Part shown: piece by piece, positions 62,949 through 64,000 of the stretch | Numbering within the stretch: the first letter of the stretch is position 1 | Layout: each line of letters opens with the position of its first letter | From: Polia nebulosa | Taxonomy: Eukaryota > Arthropoda > Insecta > Lepidoptera > Noctuidae | Assembly (NCBI GenBank): GCA_951329385.1 | Contig: OX589590.1 | Location: 14,283,750-14,347,749 of the forward strand | Direction: 5' to 3' | Length of the DNA: 64,000 nucleotides | Made by a program: the position numbers and the translations under genes | Notes under the pieces: generated by a model | Seen by the model: the letters and a program-made list of their open reading frames with translations, nothing else | Told to the model about the DNA's origin: nothing | The model's database searches: none

Positions 62949-63298
62949 AGTATAACTTCTTACGTGCGTACATAAGTACACACACACTTTTTTTTTGAGT
63001 CTGTGCGTAATATCATTTTTACATAAGACTATGAGTCGGCAACTCGGCAGTGCGGTTAATATTACAATATATTTGTTAATAATTTTTTAAGTTAAGGATT
63101 TTTTTAAATGTACATACAAGTGCTATAATTGTTTTGAATAAAGAATACGTAGATACTGAAATGTTTTATTTTCCAACAAGAATACTTTATAATTTGCTAG
63201 AAGACCATCGCAACTTCGTACATCCATCCATACATCCTCACAAACTTATGTGTTTGTAATATTACTCATAGATAAATTTTACATTTGTACACACTGCA

Positions 63299-63402
63299 AC
63301 ATATCAAGCTATATATTTCTAGTATAAGCTGACATTTCATTCCATGGAAATTTTATACAATGCGAGATCGGCTTATACTGGAAATGTATAGCTTGATATG
63401 TA
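63299..63402. repeat. Foldback repeat, ~31-bp arms
   Basis: CATATCAAGCTATATATTTC and TAGTATAAGC pair with GCTTATACTGGAAATGTATA and GCTTGATATG. Loop ~42 bp. Confidence 0.8.
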
Positions 63403-63903
63403 GCCGATTGTCCCACTTCTAACTTTTCTTTTCTGATTACCTAGTCCTTACTTACTGTACTGTATAAAGTATCCAAAATTACCTTTTTACTTCACAAGGC
63501 AAGTAGTAAGTAATATAAATATATGAATAGTAAATAAAAATCAACTGACCGTAAAATAATAATCATTAAACATAACTCAACGGATCAACATGGGTTAGTT
63601 TGACTATAATGACTGAGCGCACACCAACTCTACGCACACAACCACGCGCTTATCTGTGTGGGTTGAAAGAGCACTGCATTTACCTAAACTCGGTGCCGCG
63701 GATTTGGCGTTAACGCTCTTAAAGTGAAAAAAAAAATTTTTTTTTTTCAAAAATTAGGAAAAAGCCGACGAAAAATTCCCAACGCTAGGGGATCCAGAAT
63801 CATGTACTGAATCACTAGTACACGTATATGCGTTCATGTACCTTACACCCTGTATATTGAATAAATACGTATTATGTGAGTAAAGCGAAGCGAAGCGTAG
63901 TGT

Positions 63904-64000
63904 GTGAAGCGAAACTCATAGAGAAAACTTCGATAGGGTAATCCGTCAAGTTGGACCTTTCATTATTATAGCCTTGCCATACGTGTTAAGGGGCTATTAA
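63904..64000 (+). repeat. 97-bp direct repeat of 808-904
   Basis: TGAAGCGAAACTCATAGAGA ... CTTGCCATACGTGTTAAGGG differs from 811-902 at only two visible positions (C/T, A/G). The window ends inside it, so its full length is unknown. Confidence 0.85.

Larger units (their letters stand above)
60615..63877. mobile_element. 3.2-kb unit bounded by ~130-bp inverted repeats
   Basis: Left repeat 60615-60745 (TACAGGGTGTAAGGTACATG, TGATTCAGTACATGATTCTG), right repeat 63745-63877 its diverged complement. TA lies next to CAGGGTG at both ends (60637-60638; 63853-63854). Inside are a SINE, poly-A/T inverted stretches, a pentanucleotide array and a foldback, but no transposase, so it is either a non-autonomous composite or two separate insertions of one repeat. 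Confidence 0.65.
57383..64000 (+). other. Region after the last visible gene 2 exon
   Basis: At least 6.6 kb with no ABCC exon. In order: inverted-repeat arm (57425-57722), SINE fragment (57720-57912), MITE (57944-58308), MITE remnant (58590-58926), second arm (59411-59730), foldback (59753-59935), RT fragment (59985-60475), and the composite TIR unit (60615-63877). If gene 2 is functional this is a large intron. Confidence 0.6.

Noticed and set aside
62797..62985. Ser/Thr/Gln/Asn-rich minus-strand peptide
   Set aside because: Pure translation of the pentanucleotide array, no gene context.

Overview
This is an AT-rich, intron-rich, transposon-laden eukaryotic window, most likely from a moth or butterfly. 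Pointers to Lepidoptera are a Lep1-type non-autonomous Helitron, RTE retrotransposon tails ending in (ATG)n, several tRNA-headed SINEs, R1-clade 3' tails and several common lepidopteran MITE types. The species cannot be fixed from the sequence alone.

The host content is two head-to-tail ABC transporter subfamily C genes of the MRP1/ABCC1 type on the + strand. Gene 1 enters from the left edge. Twenty-one in-phase exons (1169 to 19612) encode the last ~1,239 residues: first membrane domain, NBD1, linker, second membrane domain, NBD2 and stop. Gene 2 starts at 33509 with a 48-nt first coding exon. It continues through the extra N-terminal membrane domain (TMD0), the L0 linker, the first membrane domain and the Walker A exon of NBD1 (57185-57382), then runs off the right edge or is truncated. 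Gene 2 carries two alternative versions of one membrane exon (55967-56116 and 56450-56596) where gene 1 has one, as in the Drosophila MRP gene, where an internal exon exists in mutually exclusive variants.

The space between the genes (19613-33508) is mobile DNA. It holds two RTE-like retrotransposon remnants on the minus strand, a Ty3/gypsy LTR with the end of pol, and a 5.9-kb DIRS-type tyrosine-recombinase retrotransposon (25950-31865) with every structural part recognisable. The DIRS element sits in one arm of a 1.7-kb inverted duplication whose other arm (42345-44027) is the second exon and intron of gene 2. That other arm keeps the empty site, so the DIRS ends can be read to the base.

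The introns carry two nearly complete Tc1-like DD34E transposons flanked by TA, a broken DDE_3-type transposase gene, many MITEs and foldback elements, six R1-type 3' tails all in the + orientation, and a Helitron nested in a MITE nested in another MITE. The region after 57382 is filled with inverted repeats, a CR1/Jockey-like reverse-transcriptase fragment, a 3.2-kb unit bounded by inverted repeats, and a 300-bp pentanucleotide array. I found no true tRNA, rRNA or CRISPR locus and no bacterial-style genes.
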